Positions 56,180-64,000 of a stretch of DNA of 64,000 nt are shown here, one piece after another. Within the stretch, counting starts at the first letter, position 1. Each line of letters opens with the position of its first letter. Made by a program: the position numbers and the translations under genes. The stretch is from Jeotgalicoccus psychrophilus DSM 19085 (GTDB taxonomy: Bacteria; Bacillota; Bacilli; Staphylococcales; Salinicoccaceae). The notes beneath the pieces were generated by a model. It had not been told where the DNA came from. It saw only the letters and a program-made list of their open reading frames with translations, and searched no databases. The DNA lies in assembly GCF_000425845.1 (NCBI RefSeq), contig NZ_AUEF01000011.1:1-64000 (forward strand). The letters run 5' to 3'.

Positions 56180-56799
56180 TATACAAGTACCTCCTCTGCT
56201 ATTTTGATTGCTCCCTCAGTGAAGATCACATGGTTAGCAGAAAGGATATCTAGTACGTTAAGACCAGCTGGAGTTAACACTGTAACACCTGGGATGTTAC
56301 GTGCTGATTTCTCAACAACTTCGTCTTTATTTTCAAGTACGAGAAGTACTTTCTTAGCTGCACCAAGATTTTCAAGTACTGTTAAGAACTCTTTAGTTTT
56401 TGGCGCTTCCATTTCAAGGTGGTCAATCACTTGTAATACTTCTTCATTTACTTTCGCTGAAAGTGCTGAACGAAGTGCAAGCTTTCTCATTTTCTTCGGC
56501 ATGCTGTAGCTGTATGATCTTTGAGTCGGTCCGAATACGACGCCGCCTCCACGGAATTGCGGTGCACGGATTGTACCTTGACGTGCGTTACCTGTTCCTT
56601 TTTGTTTAAACGGCTTTCTTCCGCCGCCGCGTACAGCTGAGCGGTTTTTCACTGCGTGTGTCCCTTGTCTAAGAGATGCACGTTGTAAGTGAACTGCTTC
56701 AAATAGTACGTGCTGGTTTGGTTCGATTCCGAATACAGCCTGGTTTAATTCGATAGAACTTACTTTAGTTCCTTCTTTTGATAAAACATCGATTGCCAT
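56179..56799 (-). CDS. rplD: 50S ribosomal protein L4
   Basis: L4 (206 residues) lines the exit tunnel. The tunnel loop [18 protein letters not shown] (about 46-65) and [10 protein letters not shown] are conserved. In some bacteria L4 also represses the S10 operon by binding its leader; that is possible here. Confidence 0.97.
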   Translation of the reverse strand: MAIDVLSKEGTKVSSIELNQAVFGIEPNQHVLFEAVHLQRASLRQGTHAVKNRSAVRGGGRKPFKQKGTGNARQGTIRAPQFRGGGVVFGPTQRSYSYSMPKKMRKLALRSALSAKVNEEVLQVIDHLEMEAPKTKEFLTVLENLGAAKKVLLVLENKDEVVEKSARNIPGVTVLTPAGLNVLDILSANHVIFTEGAIKIAEEVLV

Positions 56800-56820
56800 G
56801 TGTTTATCCTCCCTTCCTTA

Positions 56821-57483
56821 TTACTTGTTACCTTTTTTAATTGATGATGAAATTTTTACAAAACCTTTTCTAGGTCCTGGCACGTTGCCTTTAATAAGAA
56901 CAACATTTTTCTCTGCATCTACACGTACGATTTCTAAGTTTTGCATAGTAATCGTTTTACCACCCATTTGTCCAGGTAATTTTTTACCTTTAAAAACTTT
57001 TGACGGGCTGGCAGCCATAGCCATGGCACCTGATCCTCTGTGGTAACGTGAACCGTGACTCATTGGTCCGCGGCTGAAATTGTGACGTTTGATAGAACCC
57101 TGGAAACCTTTACCTTTTGAAGTTCCTGTTACGTCTACAAAATCACCTGCAGCAAATGTATCTACAGGGACTTCTTGACCTACGTCAAATTCCTCTGCGT
57201 TCAAGTTCTTGAATTCGCGTATGAAGCGCTTAGGAGCAGTGCCAGATGCTTTAGCATGGCCTGCCTCTGCTTTGTTGGCATATTTGTTGCTTCTGCCTTT
57301 TGCGTTATAATCGCGTTTGTCATCAAATCCGATTTGAATCGCGTTATATCCGTCTGTTTCGTCAGTTTTCTTTTGAACTACTACGTTTCCTGCAGCTTCA
57401 ACTACTGTTACAGGGATTAATTCTCCGTTTTCACCGAAAACTTGAGTCATCCCAATTTTTCTACCTAAGATTCCTTTGGTCAT
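56821..57483 (-). CDS. rplC: 50S ribosomal protein L3
   Basis: L3 (220 residues) reaches the peptidyl transferase centre. [20 protein letters not shown] and the tip [17 protein letters not shown] are typical. The ATG is spaced correctly from AGGAGGTG. Confidence 0.97.
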   Translation of the reverse strand: MTKGILGRKIGMTQVFGENGELIPVTVVEAAGNVVVQKKTDETDGYNAIQIGFDDKRDYNAKGRSNKYANKAEAGHAKASGTAPKRFIREFKNLNAEEFDVGQEVPVDTFAAGDFVDVTGTSKGKGFQGSIKRHNFSRGPMSHGSRYHRGSGAMAMAASPSKVFKGKKLPGQMGGKTITMQNLEIVRVDAEKNVVLIKGNVPGPRKGFVKISSSIKKGNK

Positions 57484-57505
57484 CGAAAGTCGCACCTCCT
57501 ATAAT

Positions 57506-57814
57506 TTATAACTTGATTTCGATGTCTACGCCTGATGGTAAGTTTAAGCCCATTAGAGCGTCAACTGTTTTAGGTGTAGGGTTTAAAATGTCGATAAGAC
57601 GTTTGTGTGTACGCTGTTCAAACTGTTCACGTGAATCTTTGTATTTGTGCACCGCACGAATAACTGTGTAAATAGTTTTCTCAGTCGGTAACGGAATCGG
57701 TCCTGATACATCTGCACCTGAACGTTTTGCCGTCTCAACGATTTTTTCTGCTGATTGATCCAGCACTCTGTGGTCGTACGCTTTTAAACGAATACGAATT
57801 TTTTGCTTTGCCAT
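57506..57814 (-). CDS. rpsJ: 30S ribosomal protein S10
   Basis: S10 (102 residues), first gene of the ribosomal cluster; also NusE of antitermination. [21 protein letters not shown] and [26 protein letters not shown] (core HKDSREQFE-like) are typical. Confidence 0.98.
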   Translation of the reverse strand: MAKQKIRIRLKAYDHRVLDQSAEKIVETAKRSGADVSGPIPLPTEKTIYTVIRAVHKYKDSREQFEQRTHKRLIDILNPTPKTVDALMGLNLPSGVDIEIKL

Positions 57815-58000
57815 TATTTATACCTCCTTATGGTCGTCATCCTATTAATGGTAGACTATCTCAGCGAAAATTTTCTTGTCACATCTGCCATGGCAATGCG
57901 GCCGGGTGTGTCAGTAACCTCTCGCTTCATCGATGTGTGATGTGCATAGGAACAGCACTTCACGTATTCAGGACACAACTGTGTCCGCTTAAGTCCAACG
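57815..58000 (-). promoter_or_regulatory. S10 operon leader
   Basis: About 190 untranslated bases precede rpsJ. Structured elements visible are GGACACAACTGTGTCC (57971-57986, perfect inverted repeat) and GTGAAGTGCTGTTCCTATGCACATCAC (hairpin near 57930-57955). Leader-mediated control by L4, known in other bacteria, is conceivable. Confidence 0.55.
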
Positions 58001-58006
58001 TTAGAT

Positions 58007-58035
58007 ATGATACAGTAAAAGAGTGAGGAAATCAA
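58007..58035 (-). promoter_or_regulatory. candidate S10 operon promoter
   Basis: TTGATT (58030-58035), 17 bases, TATCAT (58007-58012) on the minus strand. It overlaps the 3' arm of the upstream terminator hairpin. Confidence 0.6.
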
Positions 58036-58064
58036 TAGGTATCTAGAGATTTCTTCACTCTTTT
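58015..58064 (-). terminator. terminator of the NCS2 purine permease gene
   Basis: AGAGTGAAGAAATC and GATTTCCTCACTCTTTT form the stem (one mismatch) with a loop of about 14 bases on the minus strand. Confidence 0.75.
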
Positions 58065-58108
58065 TTAATTTTCTTCGGGTTTTTATTATATATACATCAC
58101 TTTGAATA

Positions 58109-59440
58109 TTAATTAATGAATACGAAGTATAAAATGAACACTACGAATAGTCCATACATTATTGGATTAATTTCTTTTCTCTTGCCTGCCATGATCATTG
58201 TAATTGGATAGAAGATAAATCCAATAGCAATACCGGTCGCGATACTGTACGTGAGCGGCATCATAAATACTGTCAGGAATGCAGGTACTGCAACTTCAAA
58301 TCTGCCCCAGCTTATCTTCGATAAATTAGATGCCATTAAAATCCCCACTATAATAAGTGCAGGTGCTGTGACTTCCGATGTAAATGTCACAATCAGCGGC
58401 GAGAAGAATATCGCAGCTAAGAATAACACACCGGTAACAACTGAAGCAAATCCGCTCCGTGCCCCGGCTGCGACACCGGCTGTAGATTCTACATATGATG
58501 TTGTTGTAGATGTTCCGAAGATTGCGCCTGTAATCGTCGCAAATGCATCTGCAAGGAGCGCCTTGCTTGCACGCGGGAGCTTGTTATCTTTAATAAGGTT
58601 AGCTTGTGACGCTACGCCTACGAGTGTACCTGCAGTATCAAAAAAGTCTACGAACAGGAAAGTCAGCACAACAATCAAGAACTGCACGTTAAAAATTGTA
58701 TCAAAGTCCATCAGCCCTTCAAATGCTGCGCCGAATGTAGGTGCAACGCTCGGCACTGAACCGACGATTGCCGACGGCATCGGAACGATTCCAGTGACTA
58801 TACCCAGTAGTGCAGTAATAATCATTCCGAAAAATATTGCTGCCGGAACTTTTTTAGTCATTAATATAACGGTAATCACAAGTCCTGCAAAAGTCAGCAG
58901 CACGCCGCCGCTGTGTACGTCGCCGAGACTGATTAATGTCGCGTCATCCCCGGCGATAATTCCCGAAGACTGAAGTCCTACGAAAGTGATGAAGAATCCG
59001 ATACCGGCGCTGACCGCCATTTTCATCTCCATCGGTATGGCATTAATTATGTATTCACGTAAACCTGTTAATGTAAGGATTACAAAAATCACACCGGAGA
59101 ACAGTACGCCTGTTAGTGCAGTCTGCCAGGGAATTCCCATCGTCAGAACTACTGTAAAAGCGAAAAACGCGTTCAGTCCCATACCGGGCGCGAGTGCGAT
59201 TGGATATTTCGCAATAATTCCCATAAACAGACAGCCGACAAATGCCGCTAAACACGTTGCAACGAAGACAGCGTTAATATCCATCTTCATTTCATCCGGA
59301 ACACCCTCTATTCCCTGCAGTGATAAAATCGAAGGGTTAACAGCGAGAATATAAGCCATCGACAGGAATGTTGTCAGACCCCCTACTATTTCTTTTCTAA
59401 AATTAGTATCAAGTTCCTCAAAACCAAAAAACTTTTTCAT
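58109..59440 (-). CDS. NCS2 purine permease (guanine/hypoxanthine type)
   Basis: The protein has 443 residues from the ATG after GGAG, with about 13 membrane segments. It belongs to the AzgA/PbuG branch: FLSMAYILAVNPSIL near the N-terminus, GLNAFFAFTVVLT, and the late SYVESTAGVAAGARSG with FVDFFDTAGTLVGVA earlier. Import of hypoxanthine, guanine or adenine by proton symport is the family role. No purine riboswitch was seen in the short gap before it. It lies 23 bases after the YczE-like gene. Confidence 0.88.
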   Translation of the reverse strand: MKKFFGFEELDTNFRKEIVGGLTTFLSMAYILAVNPSILSLQGIEGVPDEMKMDINAVFVATCLAAFVGCLFMGIIAKYPIALAPGMGLNAFFAFTVVLTMGIPWQTALTGVLFSGVIFVILTLTGLREYIINAIPMEMKMAVSAGIGFFITFVGLQSSGIIAGDDATLISLGDVHSGGVLLTFAGLVITVILMTKKVPAAIFFGMIITALLGIVTGIVPMPSAIVGSVPSVAPTFGAAFEGLMDFDTIFNVQFLIVVLTFLFVDFFDTAGTLVGVASQANLIKDNKLPRASKALLADAFATITGAIFGTSTTTSYVESTAGVAAGARSGFASVVTGVLFLAAIFFSPLIVTFTSEVTAPALIIVGILMASNLSKISWGRFEVAVPAFLTVFMMPLTYSIATGIAIGFIFYPITMIMAGKRKEINPIMYGLFVVFILYFVFIN

Positions 59441-59463
59441 AGTAAACTCCAATCATTATATGA

Positions 59464-60102
59464 TTATTTAAATTGTATAATCCTCGGGTCATCGTATCCT
59501 ATAAAGCGAATCAGCAGCTCTCTCGTATAAGGAAAGAACATTTCTATTATCTTGCCGTAAAACAGAACAATTAATATCGTCCCGATAAATACCGGTCCCC
59601 CGAGTATAATTCCAAACACTGTAACAATTAGTTCCATTAAAAACCGAGCTCTCGCCATTCTTAAATTGAACTTCATTACCAATACCATCATTAAAGAGTC
59701 TCTCGGTCCAGCGCCAAGGTTCGGTGTCATATAAAATGCAGAACCGAATGCTGCGATAAACACACCCGCTGTAAAGTAGACCGCTTGTGCAGGCCAGCTC
59801 TCCACATCCGGCAGCACCCAGACAAAGAAGTCGATAAATGCGCCGATCGTTAACAAGTTGACGTACACTCCGCCTTTAGGCAGAGCTTTTAAGATGAGCG
59901 AGGTTGCTATTACAATACCGATGCCGATAATGACTGCCCAGCTTCCGAATGTCAGTCCGACAGACTGCCACAGGCCGAAATGCAGTACATCCCAAGGTGA
60001 CAGACCCATAACAAAGCCTTTAACCTGCATCGCAACGCCGATTGATAATATGATTAAACCTACAAAGTAAAACAGGCAGCGTTTAACAAAGCTACTAGGC
60101 AC
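59464..60102 (-). CDS. YczE-like membrane protein
   Basis: The protein has 212 residues from GTG after AGGAG, which gives the usual YczE length; an earlier ATG adds about 60 unlikely residues. Five membrane helices. MGLSPWDVLHFGLW and MTPNLGAGPRDSLMM are YczE/YitT-related motifs. The function is unknown; a transporter role is suspected. Co-transcribed with the purine permease. Confidence 0.78.
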   Translation of the reverse strand: MPSSFVKRCLFYFVGLIILSIGVAMQVKGFVMGLSPWDVLHFGLWQSVGLTFGSWAVIIGIGIVIATSLILKALPKGGVYVNLLTIGAFIDFFVWVLPDVESWPAQAVYFTAGVFIAAFGSAFYMTPNLGAGPRDSLMMVLVMKFNLRMARARFLMELIVTVFGIILGGPVFIGTILIVLFYGKIIEMFFPYTRELLIRFIGYDDPRIIQFK

Positions 60103-60318
60103 CCTATCACTCCTATATAATATGTATAAAGCTTTACCAGTTGGTTTTAATCTCAAATACAAGTATATTATACACCTAATTCGACATAAATACATGCTAA
60201 ATCCGTACATTTCTCTTTTTTTTAACGTAAATGTTTGTCTAAAAATTATTGCTTTCTCTTCACATTTAAAATTGCTCATTTATGATATGATATTAGTTAA
60301 GTTTAGGTGGTGGTTAAA

Positions 60319-60486
60319 ATGGATTTGGAAAGCCAATTACAGGAATTAAAATACGAATATGTGCACCTTCAAGGTGATTTGGAAAAAATCGAGTCCACTG
60401 GTCATCCGACATCAAAAATGACGGATCGTCTTCACGAACTTGAAACTCAGATTAAAGAAGTACGCCAGGCACTAAAAAATAAATAA
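60319..60486 (+). CDS. small coiled-coil protein (SE1832-like)
   Basis: A 55-residue protein: MDLESQLQELKYEYVHLQGD, then LEKIESTGHPTSKMTDRLHE, ending QIKEVRQALKNK. Two heptad-rich helices separated by STGHPTSK. It resembles the small SE1832 family of staphylococci as I recall it. GGTGG precedes the ATG. Function unknown. Confidence 0.72.
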   Translation: MDLESQLQELKYEYVHLQGDLEKIESTGHPTSKMTDRLHELETQIKEVRQALKNK

Positions 60487-60504
60487 TTTCAGGACGTGGA
60501 TATA

Positions 60505-61659
60505 ATGAAACGAATGATTACCCTGATTATGATCATTCAATTTTTAATATATTTCGGGTTCAGTATGATTATTCCAGTCATTCCCGAACTCATTAATCAG
60601 CTCGGTGTCAATACGATACATATGGGCTTACTGCTCGCGGTCTATTCACTCGCGAGCTTTCTTTCCGCTCCGTTCTTCGGACGGTTATCCGACAAAATCG
60701 GCAGACGTCCGCTTCTTCTCGGCGGGTTAGCAGCATTTGCATTCAGTTTTTTAATATTTGGTGTGTTCATAGATAACCTGACTATACTTTATCTAAGCAG
60801 AGTTATCGGGGGGGCCGCTTCAGGCGCTCTTTACACTGCAACGACGAGTATGGTTGCAGATATTACAACGCGGGAAGAACGTACGAAATACATGGGTCTT
60901 GTCGGCATGTGTGTCGGTCTCGGTTTTATTTTTGGACCGGGTGTCGGCGGTATATTGGCAGGCATCTCATTGAGCTTCGCCTACTATATGACGACAATCG
61001 TTATTACCGGTGCATTGATCTTCAGCTTCTTGAAAGTTCCGGAAACGTACAGTCAAAAAACACAGCAGACACCAAAGAAAATTACACTGGCTGTCGATTA
61101 CTTTACTCAGCCCGTCGGTATTCTGATGGTCGGTACATTTTTTGTAATGTTTTTCATGAGCGGAATGGAAAGTACTTTCCAGCTGCTCGGTCAGGACCGT
61201 ATTAATATTACCCCGACTGAAATGGGAGTATTGTTTTTCATCGGAGGAATATTTAACGCACTGACTCAAGGTGTATATATAAGGAAGCTGAAAGACGGTC
61301 AGGAGAAAAAAGCAATGGTCATTGGTCAGATTATGGCCGTGATTGCATTTATTATGCTGCCGTTCATGACAGGTCTCGTTTATGCCGGAATCTGTATTGT
61401 TCTCCTGATGACGGGGAATGCTCTGGCAAAAACTTTAATGACATCACAAATTACGAAAGAAGCATCCGCTCAAGATATGGGACGTGTTACTGCAACGACA
61501 TATTCACTCGACAGTCTCGGAAGAATATGCGGACCGCTCATATTTAACGCACTGTTCCTGATCACTGCGGGACTGCCGTTTTATTTTGGCGCACTGATGA
61601 CTATCTTATCGACACATTTTATTTTCCAATACTATAGAAAACGAGGGAGAGTCGCATGA
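60505..61659 (+). CDS. MFS multidrug-type transporter (TetA/NorA-like)
   Basis: The protein has 384 residues from the ATG behind AGGACGTGG, with twelve membrane segments. Motif A GRLSDKIGRRPLLLGG is at about residue 60, and GGAASGALYTATTSMVAD in helix 4. GPGVGGILAG in helix 5 matches the antiporter motif C of DHA1 drug:H+ antiporters. Substrate unknown. The stop overlaps the following small membrane gene (ATGA). Confidence 0.86.
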   Translation: MKRMITLIMIIQFLIYFGFSMIIPVIPELINQLGVNTIHMGLLLAVYSLASFLSAPFFGRLSDKIGRRPLLLGGLAAFAFSFLIFGVFIDNLTILYLSRVIGGAASGALYTATTSMVADITTREERTKYMGLVGMCVGLGFIFGPGVGGILAGISLSFAYYMTTIVITGALIFSFLKVPETYSQKTQQTPKKITLAVDYFTQPVGILMVGTFFVMFFMSGMESTFQLLGQDRINITPTEMGVLFFIGGIFNALTQGVYIRKLKDGQEKKAMVIGQIMAVIAFIMLPFMTGLVYAGICIVLLMTGNALAKTLMTSQITKEASAQDMGRVTATTYSLDSLGRICGPLIFNALFLITAGLPFYFGALMTILSTHFIFQYYRKRGRVA

Positions 61660-61973
61660 CATTATTAACACTCCTCATGCTTTTAATTTATATCGTCATT
61701 AGTGCCGCTACCATTTTGAATTTCAGGTCGCGCGCTTTTGACATCGCACGCTACATTTCCGGCGCTGCATTTTTACTGATGATGATTACCTTCAGTCTGT
61801 CGCTCGGCGGTACGGATATTTTTATCGTGCTGCTGCTTTCACTGTGCATTGTTATGTCAGTTGAAATTACATCATTTAAAGAATACAAAGGCGACCGTGC
61901 AAACTTATTTTTAGTGCACGCGTTTACGCTGACGATGGCACTTGTACTTATTATAATTCTGATCACTCTGTAA
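61656..61973 (+). CDS. small membrane protein 1 after the MFS gene
   Basis: 105 residues, about four membrane segments, overlapping the MFS stop as ATGA with GAGGGAGAG upstream. No family recognised. The loop SFKEYKGDRANLF separates helices 3 and 4. Confidence 0.7.
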   Translation: MTLLTLLMLLIYIVISAATILNFRSRAFDIARYISGAAFLLMMITFSLSLGGTDIFIVLLLSLCIVMSVEITSFKEYKGDRANLFLVHAFTLTMALVLIIILITL

Positions 61974-61985
61974 GGAGATGTGTAT

Positions 61986-62261
61986 ATGAGACGTGTCATT
62001 TTAATACTGCTGATGTTAATTCAAATACTGTTCTTTATAAATTACTCGATTAACGACGGCATTATTTTTTATAACATCTATATATGGTTCACTCTCGCAG
62101 CGCTCGCTATTATTACCGGCATCCGGGCATTCCGCTCCGAGCCGCATTTAAATGAGAGCCGTCATATGCATTCTTATTTTTCACTTGCACTGATTATCGT
62201 CTCTTGTTCATCTGTGCTGTTTATATTATATATCGCAATTATGCAGCCGTATTATTTATAA
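61986..62261 (+). CDS. small membrane protein 2 after the MFS gene
   Basis: 91 residues with three membrane segments and a short charged loop, RAFRSEPHLNESRHMHSY. AAGGAG spaced well before the ATG. Family not recognised. Third gene of the MFS unit, 12 bases after the second. Confidence 0.68.
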   Translation: MRRVILILLMLIQILFFINYSINDGIIFYNIYIWFTLAALAIITGIRAFRSEPHLNESRHMHSYFSLALIIVSCSSVLFILYIAIMQPYYL

Positions 62262-62267
62262 AACATA

Positions 62268-62312
62268 TAAAAACCATACGTCAAATTCCTTGTGAAATGA
62301 CGTATGGTTTTT
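62268..62312 (+). terminator. terminator of the MFS operon
   Basis: AAAACCATACGTCA and TGACGTATGGTTTT form a 14-bp stem followed by T residues. Confidence 0.92.
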
Positions 62313-62466
62313 TTATGCTGAGTTTTGGCGTTCGGGTTCCGGATTCATGTCTATGAAAAGTAGACTGCGTGATCATGAGGGTTGATTACAGTACTCTCAT
62401 CAGGTCGAAAAACGATATTCAATCACATGTAATCATCGCACTGGGCGTGAACCCTCCCCCCAAAAA
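62313..62466. other. unexplained intergenic stretch
   Basis: 154 bases without a gene. GGGTTCCGGATTCATGTC resembles the opening of the 41-bp repeat units at 26380-26623 (AGTTCCGGATACATATGAG), but one unit only and diverged. A C7 run is at 62455-62461. No clear RNA fold was drawn. Confidence 0.35.
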
Positions 62467-62467
62467 A

Positions 62468-62500
62468 ACAGCAAAAACCCGCCAATGATTCGGCAGGTTT
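62468..62500 (-). terminator. terminator of femX
   Basis: AAAACCTGCCGAAT and ATTGGCGGGTTTTT form the stem on the minus strand with a following T run; one mismatch. Confidence 0.85.
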
Positions 62501-62506
62501 TCTCAG

Positions 62507-63760
62507 TTATCTTCTTTTAATTATTTTATTCAGCTTCATTTTACTCTTCTGAAACAGCGGGAACATTACTTCCGCCGCCATATAAAGCGGGCGATTCGTT
62601 ACATAATCGAATTCTCCGATTTTATCCGATACCTCTGTACCCCACACTTTTTTAAACTGCCATAGCCCGAAGTGTTCGTCATCCCTATCAGGTTCTACTG
62701 ATACACCACCGAAGTCATATGTCTTTGCACCGTGTTCACGTGCATACTGCATCATATGCCACTGCATGTGATGATTCGGGAGGAATTCTCTAAAGTCGTT
62801 TGAAGATGCGCCGTACAGGTAATAGGACTTATGTCCTGACTGCGCGTACAGTGCGCCTGACAAGAGTACTCCTTGTGGTTGTTTCCGTTTAAGTTCATTC
62901 ATGTCGTCTAGCTGCGACTGAACTTTCGTCATACGATTATTTAAATTCTTCAGCTGATTTTGTTTTTTCAGCTCATCTTTAATTTTCTCTGCTTTACGGA
63001 TATCTTTCGTTACTTTTTCGATATCGTTCTGAAGCGACTGCACAGCGCTATCCGGTAATAGTTTAACCATAAACAGGTCCATATGCCCTTCGGGATTCAA
63101 GTTATCGTACAGCGACTCAAAATATGTAATGTCTCTCGTTAAGAAGCCGTCGCGCTCGCCTGTTTCTTTCATCAATTTAACGAAGTCCGAAAGTTCTTCC
63201 CTGTCTGCTTTATAAACCGTTGTACCGGCACGCAGTGAATTTCTTACTTTTGTTCGGTTGTTCCGTTCAAAGCTCTGCAGCAGCGCTTTGTCGTCAACGC
63301 TAATATTTGTCACCATCGTTGTACGCGGCTGAATAACATCTTTACTCATGCCGTCCGTCAGACCGTGATGCTTAAAACCGAGCTGTTTTAAATATTCGAT
63401 TGTATCTTCGTTGCCTGAAGCCGGAATGTCCGGGTCTATTTTAATCGTATAAGATTTTTCATCTGCTGCGATTTTCTTCGCTGCTCCGAGCAGTGTGTTC
63501 ACGACTTCCCTGTCTTCGTAATTACAGACAAAACCGCGTGACGCATAACACATCGTAAAGAATGTTTTCGGCACTTTTTTAAACAGTAACAATGCGACGC
63601 CTTCTACTTCACCATTACGTCCAACAGCAATGCGTCTCGAGTACCATCCCGTCAGTTCTTTTGAGCCGGCCCATGATGTCAGCTGAAGCAGATCACCTGC
63701 AGGATGTGACATAACAAATTCATCGTGCATTTCATCTGTAATATTTAATAGTTCAACCAT
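62507..63760 (-). CDS. femX: FemX (FmhB)-type lipid II glycyltransferase
   Basis: The protein has 417 residues. FemX adds the first glycine of the interpeptide bridge to the lysine of lipid II, using glycyl-tRNA, on the cytoplasmic side. Two GNAT-like domains: SHPAGDLLQLTSWAGSKELTGWYSRR-type opening (core LLQLTSWAGSK), and SYYLYGASSNDFREFLPNHHMQW in the second. A helical hairpin insert, rich in Lys/Glu/Gln, spans about 240-300, as in staphylococcal Fem proteins. It points to a pentaglycine- or glycine-containing cross-bridge. Being essential in S. aureus, it is a core gene. Confidence 0.95.
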   Translation of the reverse strand: MVELLNITDEMHDEFVMSHPAGDLLQLTSWAGSKELTGWYSRRIAVGRNGEVEGVALLLFKKVPKTFFTMCYASRGFVCNYEDREVVNTLLGAAKKIAADEKSYTIKIDPDIPASGNEDTIEYLKQLGFKHHGLTDGMSKDVIQPRTTMVTNISVDDKALLQSFERNNRTKVRNSLRAGTTVYKADREELSDFVKLMKETGERDGFLTRDITYFESLYDNLNPEGHMDLFMVKLLPDSAVQSLQNDIEKVTKDIRKAEKIKDELKKQNQLKNLNNRMTKVQSQLDDMNELKRKQPQGVLLSGALYAQSGHKSYYLYGASSNDFREFLPNHHMQWHMMQYAREHGAKTYDFGGVSVEPDRDDEHFGLWQFKKVWGTEVSDKIGEFDYVTNRPLYMAAEVMFPLFQKSKMKLNKIIKRR

Positions 63761-63825
63761 AATTTCTCACCAATCATTTCTCTATTATTTCTGATATAAT
63801 ATACCCCCAAAGGGAGCGTGCAAAA

Positions 63826-64000
63826 ATGAAACAGATTATTTTAATTTTATTAGCCGCATTTAACATTTACAGCTTTATTAATATTTCAATATCATACCAG
63901 CATGACGAGCTTATTGCTCTGCTCAGTACGAGAATTATTCTCATGGCAATTTCCATAATACTGTCGGTCTTGTTCTTAATCGCCGGTGCGTCTAAAAGCA
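63826..64000 (+). CDS. small membrane protein, truncated by the window end
   Basis: Fifty-eight codons are visible (MKQIILILLAAFNIYSFI at the start) with two membrane segments. AGGGAG lies nine bases before the ATG. It is divergent from femX and continues past the window. No family recognised. Confidence 0.65.
   Translation, partial: MKQIILILLAAFNIYSFINISISYQHDELIALLSTRIILMAISIILSVLFLIAGASKS

Noticed and set aside
58251-58973. A 240-residue plus-strand frame opposite the purine permease
   Set aside because: Shadow of a hydrophobic gene on the other strand, with Thr/Ser/Val-rich composition expected from that.
59441-59463. Purine riboswitch before the purine permease
   Set aside because: Only 23 bases separate it from the YczE-like gene, too short for a riboswitch, and no purine-type conserved core was found upstream of the YczE-like gene.

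Overview
The window is a chromosomal segment of a low-GC Gram-positive bacterium of the staphylococcal family (Staphylococcaceae). The evidence is a FemX-type lipid II glycyltransferase with its helical-hairpin insert, the S10-spc-alpha ribosomal cluster followed by ecfA1-ecfA2-ecfT-truA-rplM-rpsI, a bacillithiol-transferase-like DinB protein, and small families such as DUF3219, DUF4385 and an SE1832-like protein. The genus cannot be fixed from the sequence alone; a lineage outside Staphylococcus proper (Jeotgalicoccus/Salinicoccus/Macrococcus-like) is plausible. No prophage, CRISPR array, insertion sequence or tRNA gene was seen.

Layout. Positions 1-421 are the control region of an rRNA operon that leaves the window to the left: four tandem promoters and a leader on the minus strand. 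Next come salA-kbaA (minus), an amidohydrolase, proC, and a minus-strand group of an uncharacterised protein, pyrimidine-nucleoside phosphorylase, a UDP-sugar pyrophosphorylase-like enzyme and a hemolysin III-like membrane protein. At 9.4-13.5 kb is a five-gene manganese/zinc ABC transporter operon ending in its own DtxR/MntR-type regulator, with a DtxR-like operator at its head. It is followed by a Dps/MrgA gene with a perfect PerR box upstream. From 14.3 to 39.4 kb lies mixed accessory and housekeeping metabolism: HAD phosphatases, an RNase H-like protein, MFS carriers, a luciferase-like oxidoreductase, a YhgE/Pip protein, CorA, a PucR-regulated NCS1 permease with a divergent RidA gene, an AEC carrier, YceI, an NCS2 permease, two paralogous SDRs and others. 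This stretch holds the decayed parts of the window: a frameshifted DUF421 gene, and a wrecked locus at 29.9-31.9 kb where an MFS gene (frameshift plus a 14-base poly-C tract), a truncated SDR and a truncated LysR gene meet.

From 57.8 down to 39.5 kb the minus strand carries the ribosomal cluster rpsJ to rplQ (28 ribosomal protein, secY, adk, infA and rpoA genes), then the ECF transporter module, truA, and rplM-rpsI behind its own promoter and an L13-leader-like RNA. Upstream of rpsJ are an S10 leader, an NCS2 purine permease and a YczE-like membrane protein. On the right are a small coiled-coil protein, an MFS transporter with two small membrane proteins, femX, and a gene cut by the window end.

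The most informative oddities are the four-promoter rRNA array, the divergent operon whose shared promoter and both 5' gene ends have been deleted, the poly-C tract, a six-unit 41-bp tandem repeat, three near-identical copies of one terminator within about 1 kb, and the self-contained tro-like metal operon. I found no convincing wholly new system; the items listed are ranked with that in mind.
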